Notes under the pieces: model-generated
The model's database searches: none
Seen by the model: the letters and a program-made list of their open reading frames with translations, nothing else
Told to the model about the DNA's origin: nothing
Part shown: in pieces, positions 1-6,050 of the stretch
Layout: every line of letters begins with the position of its first letter
Numbering within the stretch: the stretch's first letter is position 1
Made by a program: the position numbers and the translations under genes
Assembly: GCA_038317685.1 (NCBI GenBank)
Contig: JBBQBQ010000166.1
Coordinates: 1-7,869, forward strand
Reading direction: 5' to 3'
Length of the DNA stretch: 7,869 nucleotides
Source of the DNA: JBBQBQ01 sp038317685
Lineage (GTDB): Bacteria > Desulfobacterota > Desulfuromonadia > Desulfuromonadales > DDH964

Positions 1-1496
1 AGCTGGGTGTCGTACTGCTGCGGCAGCCGGGCGATGAAGTCGTCGGCCATCCCCTTCTGGGCCGCTTCCGCCCAGCGCTCCCGGTCCTCGAAGTGGCGGA
101 TGTCGCCGGCGCCGATATTCTCCCCGACCAGGAACTGGTAACGGCCGAAGTCCTGGAAGATGACGCCGATCCGCTGGCGCAGGGCGTCGGCCTCCCACTG
201 CTGCAGGTCGAGGCCGTCGAGGAGGATGCGCCCGGCATCGGGGAGGTAAAGGCGGGTGAGAAGCTTGATCAGGGTGGTCTTGCCGGAGCCGTTTTCGCCG
301 ACCAGCGCCAGGCTGTCGCCGGGCCGCAGGTGGAGGCTGATCGACTCCAGCGCCGGCGCCTCGCTGCCGGGATAGGTGAAGGTCACCGCCTCGAAGCGCA
401 CCCCGTCCCCCGGCTGCGGGCCGCGACCCAGCTCCCCCTGGGGGGCCGGGACCGGCTGTTCGAGGTACTCGTAGAGATTGGAGAGGTAGAGGTTGTCCTC
501 GTACATGCCGCTGATCGAAGAAAGGCTCGCCGAGACCGCCGACTGCCCCTGTTTGAAGAGGAGGAGGTACATCGTCATTTGGCCGAGGCTGATCGTCCCG
601 TCGATGGCGGAAAAGGCGATCCAGGCGTAGGCGCCGTAGAAGGCCGAGGTGCCGAGCAGGCCGAGGAGAAAACCCCAGGAGTCGCGGCGCAGCGTCAGGG
701 TGCGGTCCTCGGCGAAGAGCTTTTCGAAGATCTCCCGATAGCGCTGCAACAGCTTCGGTCCGAGGCGAAAGAGTTTGACCTCCTTGACGTAGTCCTCCCG
801 CGCCAGAACCGTCTCCAGATACATCTGCATCCGCGTCTCCGGCGAGCGCCAGCGAAAGAGGCGGAACTTGTCGCCGGAGAACTTCGCCTCGGCGAGAAAC
901 TCCGGGATGCCGCCGGCGAGGAGGATGAGGACCGTCCAGGGGGAGAACTGCACCAGCAGCACGCCGTAACTGAGCAGGGAGATGCCGTTCTGAACCAGGC
1001 CGAAGGTGCGGGTGACGAGGGAGAGGGGGCGGGTCGAGGCTTCGCGGCGGGCGCGGGACAGCTTGTCGTAGAACTCCGAATCCTCGAAGTGGGCGAGCTT
1101 CAGGGTCAGCGCCTTCTCCAGGATCAGGACGTTGATGCGCTGCCCCATCAGTGCCCGCAACAGCGCCTGACAGGTGGCGATGCCGCGCTGGCTGCCGGCG
1201 ATCAGCGCCACCACCCCGGCCTCGGCGGCGACGAAGGTAAGGACGGTGCTGGTGTCGACGCCGCCGGTCAGCCGGTGCTGCCCCATCGCCGCCACCACCC
1301 CGTCGACGATCAGCTTGCCGATCCACGCCACCGCCGCCGGCAGCACCCCGGCGACCAGGGTCAGCACCGCGAAGATCAGCGCCAGGCGCCGACTGGTGGT
1401 CCAGACCAGCTCCAGGGCCCGGCGGCTGTAGCGGAAGATGTCGAGGAAATGCTTCGGCGGCGGGGTGCTGTCGCCGGCGAGGGGCGGGTGCTTCAC
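1..1496 (-). CDS. ABC exporter, fused permease/ATPase, C-terminus cut by window edge
   Basis: The minus strand reads as an open frame of about 498 codons that leaves the window at base 1. The first ~330 residues are a membrane domain: a hydrophobic segment around residues 38-60, further ones near 85-100 and 172-195, and the exporter-typical stretch FEDSEFYDKL at 137-146. The ATPase domain follows, with Walker A GENGSGKTT at residues 400-408 (Lys406), a Q-loop Gln at 448 in FQDFGRYQF, and near the edge DDFIARLPQQYDTQ, the stretch that normally precedes the LSGGQ signature. Signature and Walker B must lie outside the window; about 100 residues are missing compared with the usual ~600. Start: GTG at 1496, preceded at 5 bases by GGAG. 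An in-frame ATG at 1539 is closed by TGA after seven codons, so it cannot be the start. Family members export peptides, lipids or drugs as dimers in the inner membrane; the substrate cannot be told here. The composition is strongly GC-rich. Confidence 0.93.
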   Translation of the reverse strand, partial: MKHPPLAGDSTPPPKHFLDIFRYSRRALELVWTTSRRLALIFAVLTLVAGVLPAAVAWIGKLIVDGVVAAMGQHRLTGGVDTSTVLTFVAAEAGVVALIAGSQRGIATCQALLRALMGQRINVLILEKALTLKLAHFEDSEFYDKLSRARREASTRPLSLVTRTFGLVQNGISLLSYGVLLVQFSPWTVLILLAGGIPEFLAEAKFSGDKFRLFRWRSPETRMQMYLETVLAREDYVKEVKLFRLGPKLLQRYREIFEKLFAEDRTLTLRRDSWGFLLGLLGTSAFYGAYAWIAFSAIDGTISLGQMTMYLLLFKQGQSAVSASLSSISGMYEDNLYLSNLYEYLEQPVPAPQGELGRGPQPGDGVRFEAVTFTYPGSEAPALESISLHLRPGDSLALVGENGSGKTTLIKLLTRLYLPDAGRILLDGLDLQQWEADALRQRIGVIFQDFGRYQFLVGENIGAGDIRHFEDRERWAEAAQKGMADDFIARLPQQYDTQ

Positions 1497-1536
1497 GGGC
1501 GCTCCGGTCGGGGGTCAAAAGGGCTTGGCGAGGGAC

Positions 1537-1545
1537 ATTCTAGCA
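1537..1545 (-). promoter_or_regulatory. Extended -10 promoter of the ABC exporter gene
   Basis: Read on the minus strand this is TGCTAGAAT, an extended -10 (TGnTATAAT-like) element. No convincing -35 is present 16-18 bases upstream, as is usual for extended -10 promoters. Transcription would start near 1530, giving a leader of about 35 bases before the GTG codon at 1496. It also explains why the ATG inside the -10 box is not used for translation. Confidence 0.5.
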
Positions 1546-1581
1546 CTTGTCCGCCGGAATGGGAGCGACTTGCAACTTTGC

Positions 1582-1629
1582 AAGGCTGACCCCAATCCGG
1601 GCCCCAAGGCTGACCCCAATCCGGACCCT
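1582..1629. repeat. Tandem duplication of a 24-bp unit (REP-like GGGGTC motif)
   Basis: The 19-bp string AAGGCTGACCCCAATCCGG occurs at 1582-1600 and again at 1606-1624, giving two adjacent 24-bp units that differ at only two bases in their last five. On the minus strand the core reads ATTGGGGTCAGCC, which resembles the GGGGTC-type heads of REP sequences scattered by RAYT transposases. It lies just upstream of the ABC exporter promoter. Repeat status is seen directly; the REP interpretation is inference. Confidence 0.7.
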
Positions 1630-1708
1630 GCGGGACGAGCAGGTGGCGGAGGTGATTGCGGTGGTGCGCGGGAGTTGAGGTCGACTTGCCAAGGACTCCA
1701 AAAAGTTA

Positions 1709-1737
1709 TTGACGGGGTAAGCGGGGAGGGGTAAAAG
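1709..1737 (+). promoter_or_regulatory. Sigma70-like promoter for a candidate small RNA
   Basis: TTGACG (1709-1714, five of six consensus bases) and TAAAAG (1732-1737, four of six) are separated by exactly 17 bases. Transcription would begin close to 1744. No gene with a ribosome-binding site follows before the strong terminator at 1806-1845, so the promoter points at a short non-coding transcript. Confidence 0.45.
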
Positions 1738-1743
1738 AGGGGA

Positions 1744-1845
1744 ACGCTTTATCCGGCAAGGAGCGGGGAGATGACCGGAACCGACAGTCGAGAGAGCATT
1801 CGCAGCCGCCCGTAACCGGACCTTGAGCCGGGGGGGCGGTTTTTT
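1744..1845 (+). ncRNA. Candidate ~100-nt small RNA or terminated leader
   Basis: A promoter-like element ends at 1737 and an intrinsic terminator ends at 1845, bracketing about 100 bases with no coding potential. The interior can fold: CCGG at 1752-1755 may pair with a second CCGG about 20 bases on, and short CGAC/TCG pairs follow. I compared it by eye with the common riboswitch classes (c-di-GMP, TPP, cobalamin, SAM, glycine, ZTP) and recognise none, although the GGAGCGGGG run faintly recalls the c-di-GMP-I core. It could be a free-standing sRNA, or an attenuator for the phosphoesterase gene that starts 191 bases after the terminator. Evidence is positional only. Confidence 0.35.
1806..1845 (+). 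terminator. Intrinsic (Rho-independent) terminator
   Basis: CCGCCC at 1806-1811 pairs with GGGCGG at 1834-1839. Inside it CCGG at 1816-1819 pairs with CCGG at 1828-1831, leaving an eight-base loop. Six T residues (1840-1845) follow directly. It ends plus-strand transcription before the phosphoesterase gene. Confidence 0.75.
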
Positions 1846-2036
1846 GTTTGGAAGAATTATGAGCTCATTTTTGAGGCCAAAAATCGACCCATAGGCCTAA
1901 TATCAGGGTTAATTTGACGTCTTTTCGATTTGATATTGGGTAGTTGGCTTGGTCCGACCCCGGCAACCCGTTGAGATACCAGTGTCGGTTTTAATGCGGA
2001 TTGACGACAGAATTGTCGACTACAAAGGAGGGATTT
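1846..2036. other. Gene-free leader of the phosphoesterase gene with several inverted repeats
   Basis: No gene is visible in this stretch. It holds a perfect 7-bp inverted repeat with a 4-base loop (ATTTTTG at 1867-1873, CAAAAAT at 1878-1884). A 10-bp repeat with one wobble position follows (CCTAATATCA at 1896-1905, TGATATTGGG at 1931-1940). A small hairpin (CGACA 2005-2009, TGTCG 2014-2018) ends eight bases before the AGGAGG ribosome-binding site. On the minus strand 1948-1960 contains GGGGTCGGACC, another REP-like string. I could not place a convincing promoter for the phosphoesterase gene; these repeats are possible operators or folded leader elements. Confidence 0.45.
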
Positions 2037-4136
2037 ATGGACATAAAAGAGCAAAATCAGAACAGATCACAGAAGAAGTCCGGTGAGCTGACACGGCGGG
2101 GTTTTATAAAATTCACCGCGGGGACAGCAGCCTGCATTTCTTGGGGCTCGCTGAGCTATGGCTGTGGCAGCGGTACACCTCAGGTCGATGGATATCCGAT
2201 TGATTCAAAGGTGGTTAAAACCAGCGAGCGGATGATATCATTTCCCTATTCGCCAGCTTCTGCAACTCCCTCTCCCGGTACCATGCCTGACCCGGCTGAC
2301 CCGGCCTATAGCCCCAATGGCAAGACAGCCCTTAAATGGAATCAACTGTGTCAGGTTCAGGACTATGACTCTTTAGGTTATGGCAAATGGGCCTATGTCG
2401 ACTGGCCCCTGCCAATTGTGCAGCGGACCGATATCATGCCAAACACCTATAACGCCGCATTAGTTACTAAAAAGATACGACTGCTGAATTTCTTTGCCAT
2501 GACCGATATCCATCTGACTGACAAAGAAGCGCCAAATCAGTTGATCTATCTTCAGCAAAGCCTTCCTGGTTTTTCCGGACAAAACAGTTCCATCTACTCT
2601 GGTGTTATGCTGTACACCCCCCAGGTCTTTGATGCTGCCATTCAGACAGCAAACGCCCTGCATGGGAGAGATCCTTTTGATTTCTTTATTTCGTTGGGTG
2701 ATGTCTGCAATACGAGCATGTACAACGAACTCAAATGGTATCTGGATATCATTGACGGCGAGGTGATTACCCCCAGTTCCGGTGCCCATGCCGGGGCCGA
2801 CACCATTGATTTCCAGAAGCCATTCAAGGCCGCCGGTCTGGATAAAACAATCCCGTTCTATCAGGCACTTGGTAACCATGACCACTTCATGATCGGATCA
2901 TTCCCTGTCTATGAGACTGCGGGTCTTGCTGAGTCATACATAAGCGATACGGTCTGGTCAGTGTCGAATGATCTGCTCACCCCCGTCACCCTCACGACCC
3001 CGGCCTTATTCCCGGCCAATATCAACAAGAATAGGCTTCATGATCCTAATGACGTGTATTACCAAGGAGTGATCGATGGCACAACCCCGTACGGCAGTAT
3101 TATATCCGCAGGAACGTTTGCAACCGCTCCAAAAGTCGTGGCTGACTCCAATCGCCGCGCCCTGCATAGAACAGAATGGATTCAGGAATTTTTCGATACT
3201 ACCGCCGGTCCGGTTGGTCATGGATTTAACCTGGTTACTTCCAACCCTAATTTCAACCTGGTTTCAGCTGCTGATAGAACCGGTTTTGCCTGTTACAGCT
3301 TTGAGCCCAAGGCAACGGTGCCGTTGAAGGTGATTGTGCTGGATGATACCCAGCGGGAGGATGACGGTTCTGTTGATATCCATGGCCACGGCTTTCTTGA
3401 TGCATCACGCTGGGCCTGGCTACAGGCTGAACTTGATGATGGTCAGGCTGCCAATCAGTTGATGATCATTGCGTGCCATATTCCGATCTGTGTTACCAAT
3501 ATTGGTACTGAACTGGAATGGTGGCTTGGTGCTGATGCTGATCCGTCTACGACAACCACGAATGCCTGTACGATAACGGAACTGGTTAGCAAACTTCAGA
3601 ACACGACGAACCTGCTGATGTGGATCGCCGGGCATCGCCATGTTAATACCGTCAAGGCTTTCAAGTCGCCAGATCTGGTTAATGCTCCAGAAATGGGGTT
3701 CTGGCAGGTGGAAAGTTCATCCTTGCGTGATTTTCCGCAGCAGTTCCGTACTTTTGAGATCTTTGTCAACAGTGACTATACCATCTCAATCGACGCGGTT
3801 AATGTTGATATAGCGGTGAAAGAGGGCACACCTGCAGCAACATCACGGAAGTATGCCATTGCAACGCAGCAGATACTTCAGAATCAGTTAATGGGTAGTC
3901 CCCCCAACTATCAGACTATGTATGGCAAGGATTTTGGGCCGGCAGACCCAACCCGGCCAAGGGGCGGCGATGTGGCAGTGCCACATTCGGGAGATGCCTA
4001 TACAGACCCGAGCATCCAGTTTGTGGATATGATTTCAAAAGGGATTCCGTACAATGCCTCGTACAACGCCCAGCTGCTCAAGCAACTGAGTCCGGCCATG
4101 AAAGAGAAAATGCAGGCATTGTTCCCGGCGTTGTAA
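2037..4136 (+). CDS. Tat-exported calcineurin-like metallophosphoesterase
   Basis: The 699-residue product carries the five motifs of the binuclear-metal phosphoesterase fold in order: DIH (157-159), GDVCN (221-225), GNHD (279-282), CHIPI with His481, and GHRH with His533 and His535. Spacing between GNHD and the last two motifs is long, so the core contains inserts. The N-terminus has a twin-arginine signal (TRRGFIK, residues 19-25) and a hydrophobic stretch ending at Cys43. SYGC is a poor lipobox, so a lipoprotein is possible but unproven. It should act folded in the periplasm, hydrolysing a phosphoester whose identity is unknown. It looks like the large Tat-signal metallophosphoesterase family named after RPA4764 (from memory). 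Start: ATG at 2037 with AGGAGG five bases upstream; an in-frame TTG at 2001 lacks such a site. Composition is clearly less GC-rich than the ABC exporter. No partner gene is adjacent. Confidence 0.9.
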   Translation: MDIKEQNQNRSQKKSGELTRRGFIKFTAGTAACISWGSLSYGCGSGTPQVDGYPIDSKVVKTSERMISFPYSPASATPSPGTMPDPADPAYSPNGKTALKWNQLCQVQDYDSLGYGKWAYVDWPLPIVQRTDIMPNTYNAALVTKKIRLLNFFAMTDIHLTDKEAPNQLIYLQQSLPGFSGQNSSIYSGVMLYTPQVFDAAIQTANALHGRDPFDFFISLGDVCNTSMYNELKWYLDIIDGEVITPSSGAHAGADTIDFQKPFKAAGLDKTIPFYQALGNHDHFMIGSFPVYETAGLAESYISDTVWSVSNDLLTPVTLTTPALFPANINKNRLHDPNDVYYQGVIDGTTPYGSIISAGTFATAPKVVADSNRRALHRTEWIQEFFDTTAGPVGHGFNLVTSNPNFNLVSAADRTGFACYSFEPKATVPLKVIVLDDTQREDDGSVDIHGHGFLDASRWAWLQAELDDGQAANQLMIIACHIPICVTNIGTELEWWLGADADPSTTTTNACTITELVSKLQNTTNLLMWIAGHRHVNTVKAFKSPDLVNAPEMGFWQVESSSLRDFPQQFRTFEIFVNSDYTISIDAVNVDIAVKEGTPAATSRKYAIATQQILQNQLMGSPPNYQTMYGKDFGPADPTRPRGGDVAVPHSGDAYTDPSIQFVDMISKGIPYNASYNAQLLKQLSPAMKEKMQALFPAL

Positions 4137-4168
4137 GCTGTGGCTGTGGCCTTCTGGGGGGCAATGGC

Positions 4169-4265
4169 GGAGAACTTGGGGGACGCCCTTCACATTTCCA
4201 GGAGAACTTGGGGGACGCCCTTCACATTTCCAGGGAGAACTTGGGGGACGCCCTTCACATTTCCA
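4169..4265 (+). repeat. Three near-tandem 32-bp REP-like repeats
   Basis: The same 32-bp unit occurs at 4169-4200, 4201-4232 and 4234-4265, identical in all three copies, with a single extra G between copies two and three. The unit starts GGAGAACTTG and ends TTCACATTTCCA, with a GGGGGACGCCC core that can form a short hairpin. The array lies between the phosphoesterase stop and the transposase start, and an inverted copy lies at the transposase end. This matches the usual placing of REP sequences around their RAYT gene. Confidence 0.92.
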
Positions 4266-4303
4266 TATTTTCTTAACGCCCGAGTCATGATACAGGCTTC
4301 GAT

Positions 4304-5326
4304 ATGCCACGCCAAGCCAGAATAGACGCGCCCTGCGCACTGCATCATGTCATTGCCCGAGGGATCGAACGGAGCAAGATTTTCCGTGAATCATCCGACT
4401 ATGAGGACTTTCTCCGTCGGTTCGGGCAACTACTTGGGCAGTCCGAAACGAAATGTTATGCCTGGGCGCTCATCCCCAATCATTTTCACCTGTTGCTTAA
4501 GACTGGCAAGGTTCCGATTGCCACGATCATGCGCCGGCTGTTGAGCGGGTACGCCGCTGGTTTCAACCGCCGTCATAGGCGGAGCGGCCATCTGTTCCAG
4601 AATCGGTATAAATCGATTTTGTGTCAGGAAGATGCATATTTGAAAGAACTGGTGCGTTACATTCACCTGAATCCGCTACGGGCAAGGCTTGTCGGGAATA
4701 TCGGTTCCTTGGCGGATTATCCCTATAGCGGCCATGGTGTCATCCTTGGTACACGCAACTTTGAGTGGCAAGCAACTGACGAGGTATTGCCCCTGTTTGG
4801 CGGCAAATTGCACCTGGCCAGGCAAAACTATCAGGATTATATCTCAGCCGGCGTAAAGCTTGGCAAGCAACCTGGACTGATCGGCGGCGGACTTGTACGC
4901 AGTGCCGGAGGCTGGGCGGGAGTCCAGGAGTTGCGCACCGCTGGTACCTTTCAAAAAAGCGATGAGAGGATCCTTGGAGACGGGGATTTTGTCGAGAGCG
5001 TGCTGGCAGAAGCCGACGAACAACTAACCCGCCGCTATGCTTACAAAGCCAAAGGGATCAGTCTGGAGCAGCTGATTCCGGCGGTGGCCAAGTACACCGG
5101 CATCGATCCCGGCCAACTCACCGGTGCGTCGAAATTGCGCCGGGTGGTTCGTGCACGCCACCTGTGCAGCTATTGTGCAGTCACAGAGCTGGGAGTAACA
5201 ATGACAGCAGTGGCGAAACGCATGCAAATAGCCCTTTCAACCGTCAGCATGGCGGTGCAGAAGGGGGAGCGCATTGTGCAGGAAGAAAGATTGAAAATCG
5301 AAGAGTTACTGAATATGGAAATGTGA
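4304..5326 (+). CDS. REP-associated tyrosine transposase (RAYT, Y1/HUH) with C-terminal HTH
   Basis: This 340-aa protein opens with the family-typical ARIDAPCALHHVIARG. It contains the HUH motif PNHFHLLL (His60, His62) and SGHLFQNRYKSIL (94-106), followed by LVRYIHLNPLRARLV (116-130), where Tyr119 is the probable DNA-cleaving residue. Residues ~280-325 form a DnaA-C/helix-turn-helix-like region (RARHLCSYCAVTELG, then AVAKRMQIALSTVSMAV), as in long RAYTs. The enzyme cuts single-stranded DNA next to REP hairpins and joins itself to it through tyrosine; RAYTs are linked to the spread of REP repeats. The ORF is intact with all expected residues. Start: ATG at 4304 gives the canonical N-terminus, although the ribosome-binding site is weak. 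The last codons (ATG GAA ATG TGA) lie within the inverted repeat copy. It converges on the thioesterase gene, with 22 bases between the stops. Confidence 0.92.
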   Translation: MPRQARIDAPCALHHVIARGIERSKIFRESSDYEDFLRRFGQLLGQSETKCYAWALIPNHFHLLLKTGKVPIATIMRRLLSGYAAGFNRRHRRSGHLFQNRYKSILCQEDAYLKELVRYIHLNPLRARLVGNIGSLADYPYSGHGVILGTRNFEWQATDEVLPLFGGKLHLARQNYQDYISAGVKLGKQPGLIGGGLVRSAGGWAGVQELRTAGTFQKSDERILGDGDFVESVLAEADEQLTRRYAYKAKGISLEQLIPAVAKYTGIDPGQLTGASKLRRVVRARHLCSYCAVTELGVTMTAVAKRMQIALSTVSMAVQKGERIVQEERLKIEELLNMEM

Positions 5327-5338
5327 AGGGCGTCCCCC
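5312..5338 (-). repeat. Inverted REP-like copy overlapping the transposase stop codon
   Basis: These 27 bases are the exact reverse complement of 4243-4269. They encode the last residues and the stop codon of the transposase. Together with the next two T residues they give a hairpin AAGGG-CGTCC-CCCTT (5326-5340), which might weakly terminate the converging transcripts. The inverted orientation relative to the upstream array is seen directly. Confidence 0.93.
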
Positions 5339-5348
5339 TTGGCCCATT

Positions 5349-5801
5349 TCAGCCCTTCCCCGAAGCGAGGATGCGGAAGTCTTCGGTCCGCGGCATGGCC
5401 GCGAAACGCTCCAGCAGCCCCGGGGGCGGAGGGATGATGCGCCGCGCCCTGAGATCGAGCCAGGCCCCGTCCACCTCCAGGGTCGCGCAGAGCTCCTCGC
5501 CTCGCCGCATCCGGTGGCGCATGCTCCACTTGCGGTGATCCTCAGAGAGGCCGGCGAGCCTCACGTCGAGCAGCAGCTCGTCCCCCAGTTTCAGCTCCCG
5601 GAAAAATTTGGCCTCCTCGCGAAACAGAACCGGGCCCAGCCCCTGCCGGGCCATCCAGTCGATGCCGAAGCCGCTCTGGTGCAGGTAGGCTATCCGCACC
5701 ATGGCGCCGTAGTCGTAATAGACCGAATGGCGAACGTGGCCGTTCGGGTCGAGGTCGGCCCAGCGGATTGCAATACTCTGCTCAAAAACCTCCATCGTCA
5801 T
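5349..5801 (-). CDS. Hot-dog acyl-CoA thioesterase (4HBT/YbgC-like)
   Basis: The 150-aa product matches the 4-hydroxybenzoyl-CoA thioesterase / YbgC type of hot-dog fold in length and motifs. IRWADLDPNGHVRHSVYYDY near residues 11-30 is the active-site strand and helix, with the catalytic Asp in the DLDPNGH segment. A typical second half follows with FREEAKFFRELKLGDELLLDV. Such enzymes hydrolyse acyl-CoA thioesters in the cytoplasm, usually as tetramers; short-chain or aromatic substrates are common, and the one here cannot be told. Start: ATG at 5801, preceded by AAAGG; a second ATG two codons in (5795) is also possible. A longer reading from 5864 would add 21 residues that precede the conserved fold and are probably leader. 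The gene has its own promoter and is probably monocistronic. High GC content suggests a native gene. Confidence 0.88.
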   Translation of the reverse strand: MTMEVFEQSIAIRWADLDPNGHVRHSVYYDYGAMVRIAYLHQSGFGIDWMARQGLGPVLFREEAKFFRELKLGDELLLDVRLAGLSEDHRKWSMRHRMRRGEELCATLEVDGAWLDLRARRIIPPPPGLLERFAAMPRTEDFRILASGKG

Positions 5802-5878
5802 TGTCCTTTCTTCTCCGGGCAAGGCGTCGCTGCCGGTCCGGACTGGGCGCCTGTCCGGCGGCAAGCCGTTTCGAGCCG

Positions 5879-5907
5879 ATGTTAGCGCCTGCCGGGCATA
5901 CCGTCAA
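5879..5907 (-). promoter_or_regulatory. Sigma70 promoter of the thioesterase gene
   Basis: Read on the minus strand, TTGACG (5907-5902) and TAACAT (5884-5879) are separated by exactly 17 bases. Transcription should begin near 5872, leaving a leader of about 70 bases. That leader contains a 6-bp hairpin (CCGGAC/GTCCGG, 5838-5843 with 5853-5858). Confidence 0.55.
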
Positions 5908-5962
5908 CCGTTCGGCCCGATCGGTCCATGCTAAAAGAGGACCCCGGGCATGGAGGGATTTC

Positions 5963-5976
5963 TTGACTTAAGTCAG
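5963..5976. promoter_or_regulatory. FNR/CRP-superfamily-like operator
   Basis: TTGACTTAAGTCAG is one base short of a perfect TTGAC-N4-GTCAA palindrome, the layout bound by FNR, DNR and related CRP-family regulators. Its centre lies at 5969.5. A -10-like element (GCTAAT at 5997-6002, or TAATCT at 5999-6004) predicts a start at about 6009-6011, so the site is centred near -40 to -42, the classic class II activator position. There is no good -35 box, as expected for an activated promoter. It faces the Cys/His-rich gene at 6051. Confidence 0.5.
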
Positions 5977-6050
5977 AGACCTGGCGCGGAAAGCAGGCTA
6001 ATCTGGCAGGAATCAGCAATCAGCCATTGACCTTAAGAGGAGGGTACGCG

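Larger units (their letters stand above)
4169..5338. mobile_element. RAYT transposase unit bounded by inverted REP-like repeats
   Basis: The repeat array, the transposase gene and the inverted repeat copy form one compact block. The innermost upstream copy (4243-4269) and the downstream copy (5312-5338) are a perfect 27-bp inverted pair, about 1.1 kb outer edge to outer edge. The match runs four bases (TATT) past the 32-bp unit on the inner side, as expected of ends of one element rather than of independently scattered repeats. RAYT genes are usually considered domesticated and not self-mobile; whether this unit moves is inference. Confidence 0.6.

Noticed and set aside
1518..1539. ATG-initiated start for the ABC exporter, or a 7-codon leader peptide
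   Set aside because: The ATG is part of the extended -10 box TAGAAT(G), upstream of the predicted transcription start, and its frame is closed by TGA after seven codons.
93..1589. 498-codon plus-strand open frame
   Set aside because: It is the antisense shadow of the ABC exporter: the minus strand carries Walker A, Q-loop and membrane segments in a continuous frame. The plus-strand product is a low-complexity Gly/Ala/Glu/Arg/Gln-rich sequence with no recognisable motif.
1744..1805. c-di-GMP-I riboswitch
   Set aside because: GGAGCGGGG faintly resembles part of the class consensus, but the GCAAA-containing conserved segments are absent.
1857..2054. 65-codon minus-strand open frame upstream of the phosphoesterase
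   Set aside because: It overlaps the true start and ribosome-binding site of the phosphoesterase, has no convincing start signals and shows no recognisable domain.
4169..4265. Possible CRISPR array
   Set aside because: The three repeats abut with no or one base between them, so there are no spacers, and no cas gene is nearby.
4035..4340. Open frames on both strands across the 32-bp repeats (also 4140-4325 plus)
   Set aside because: The products are just translated repeat units (for example KCEGRPPSSP) with no ribosome-binding site or conserved domain.
5164..5538. Overlapping open frames at the transposase/thioesterase junction (5164-5538 plus, 5170-5529 minus)
   Set aside because: They straddle two well-supported genes in other frames and contain no family motif.
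5925..5954. 6-bp inverted repeat TCCATG/CATGGA upstream of the FNR-like site
   Set aside because: Short arms separated by 18 bases are easily expected by chance, and no placement relative to a promoter supports a role.
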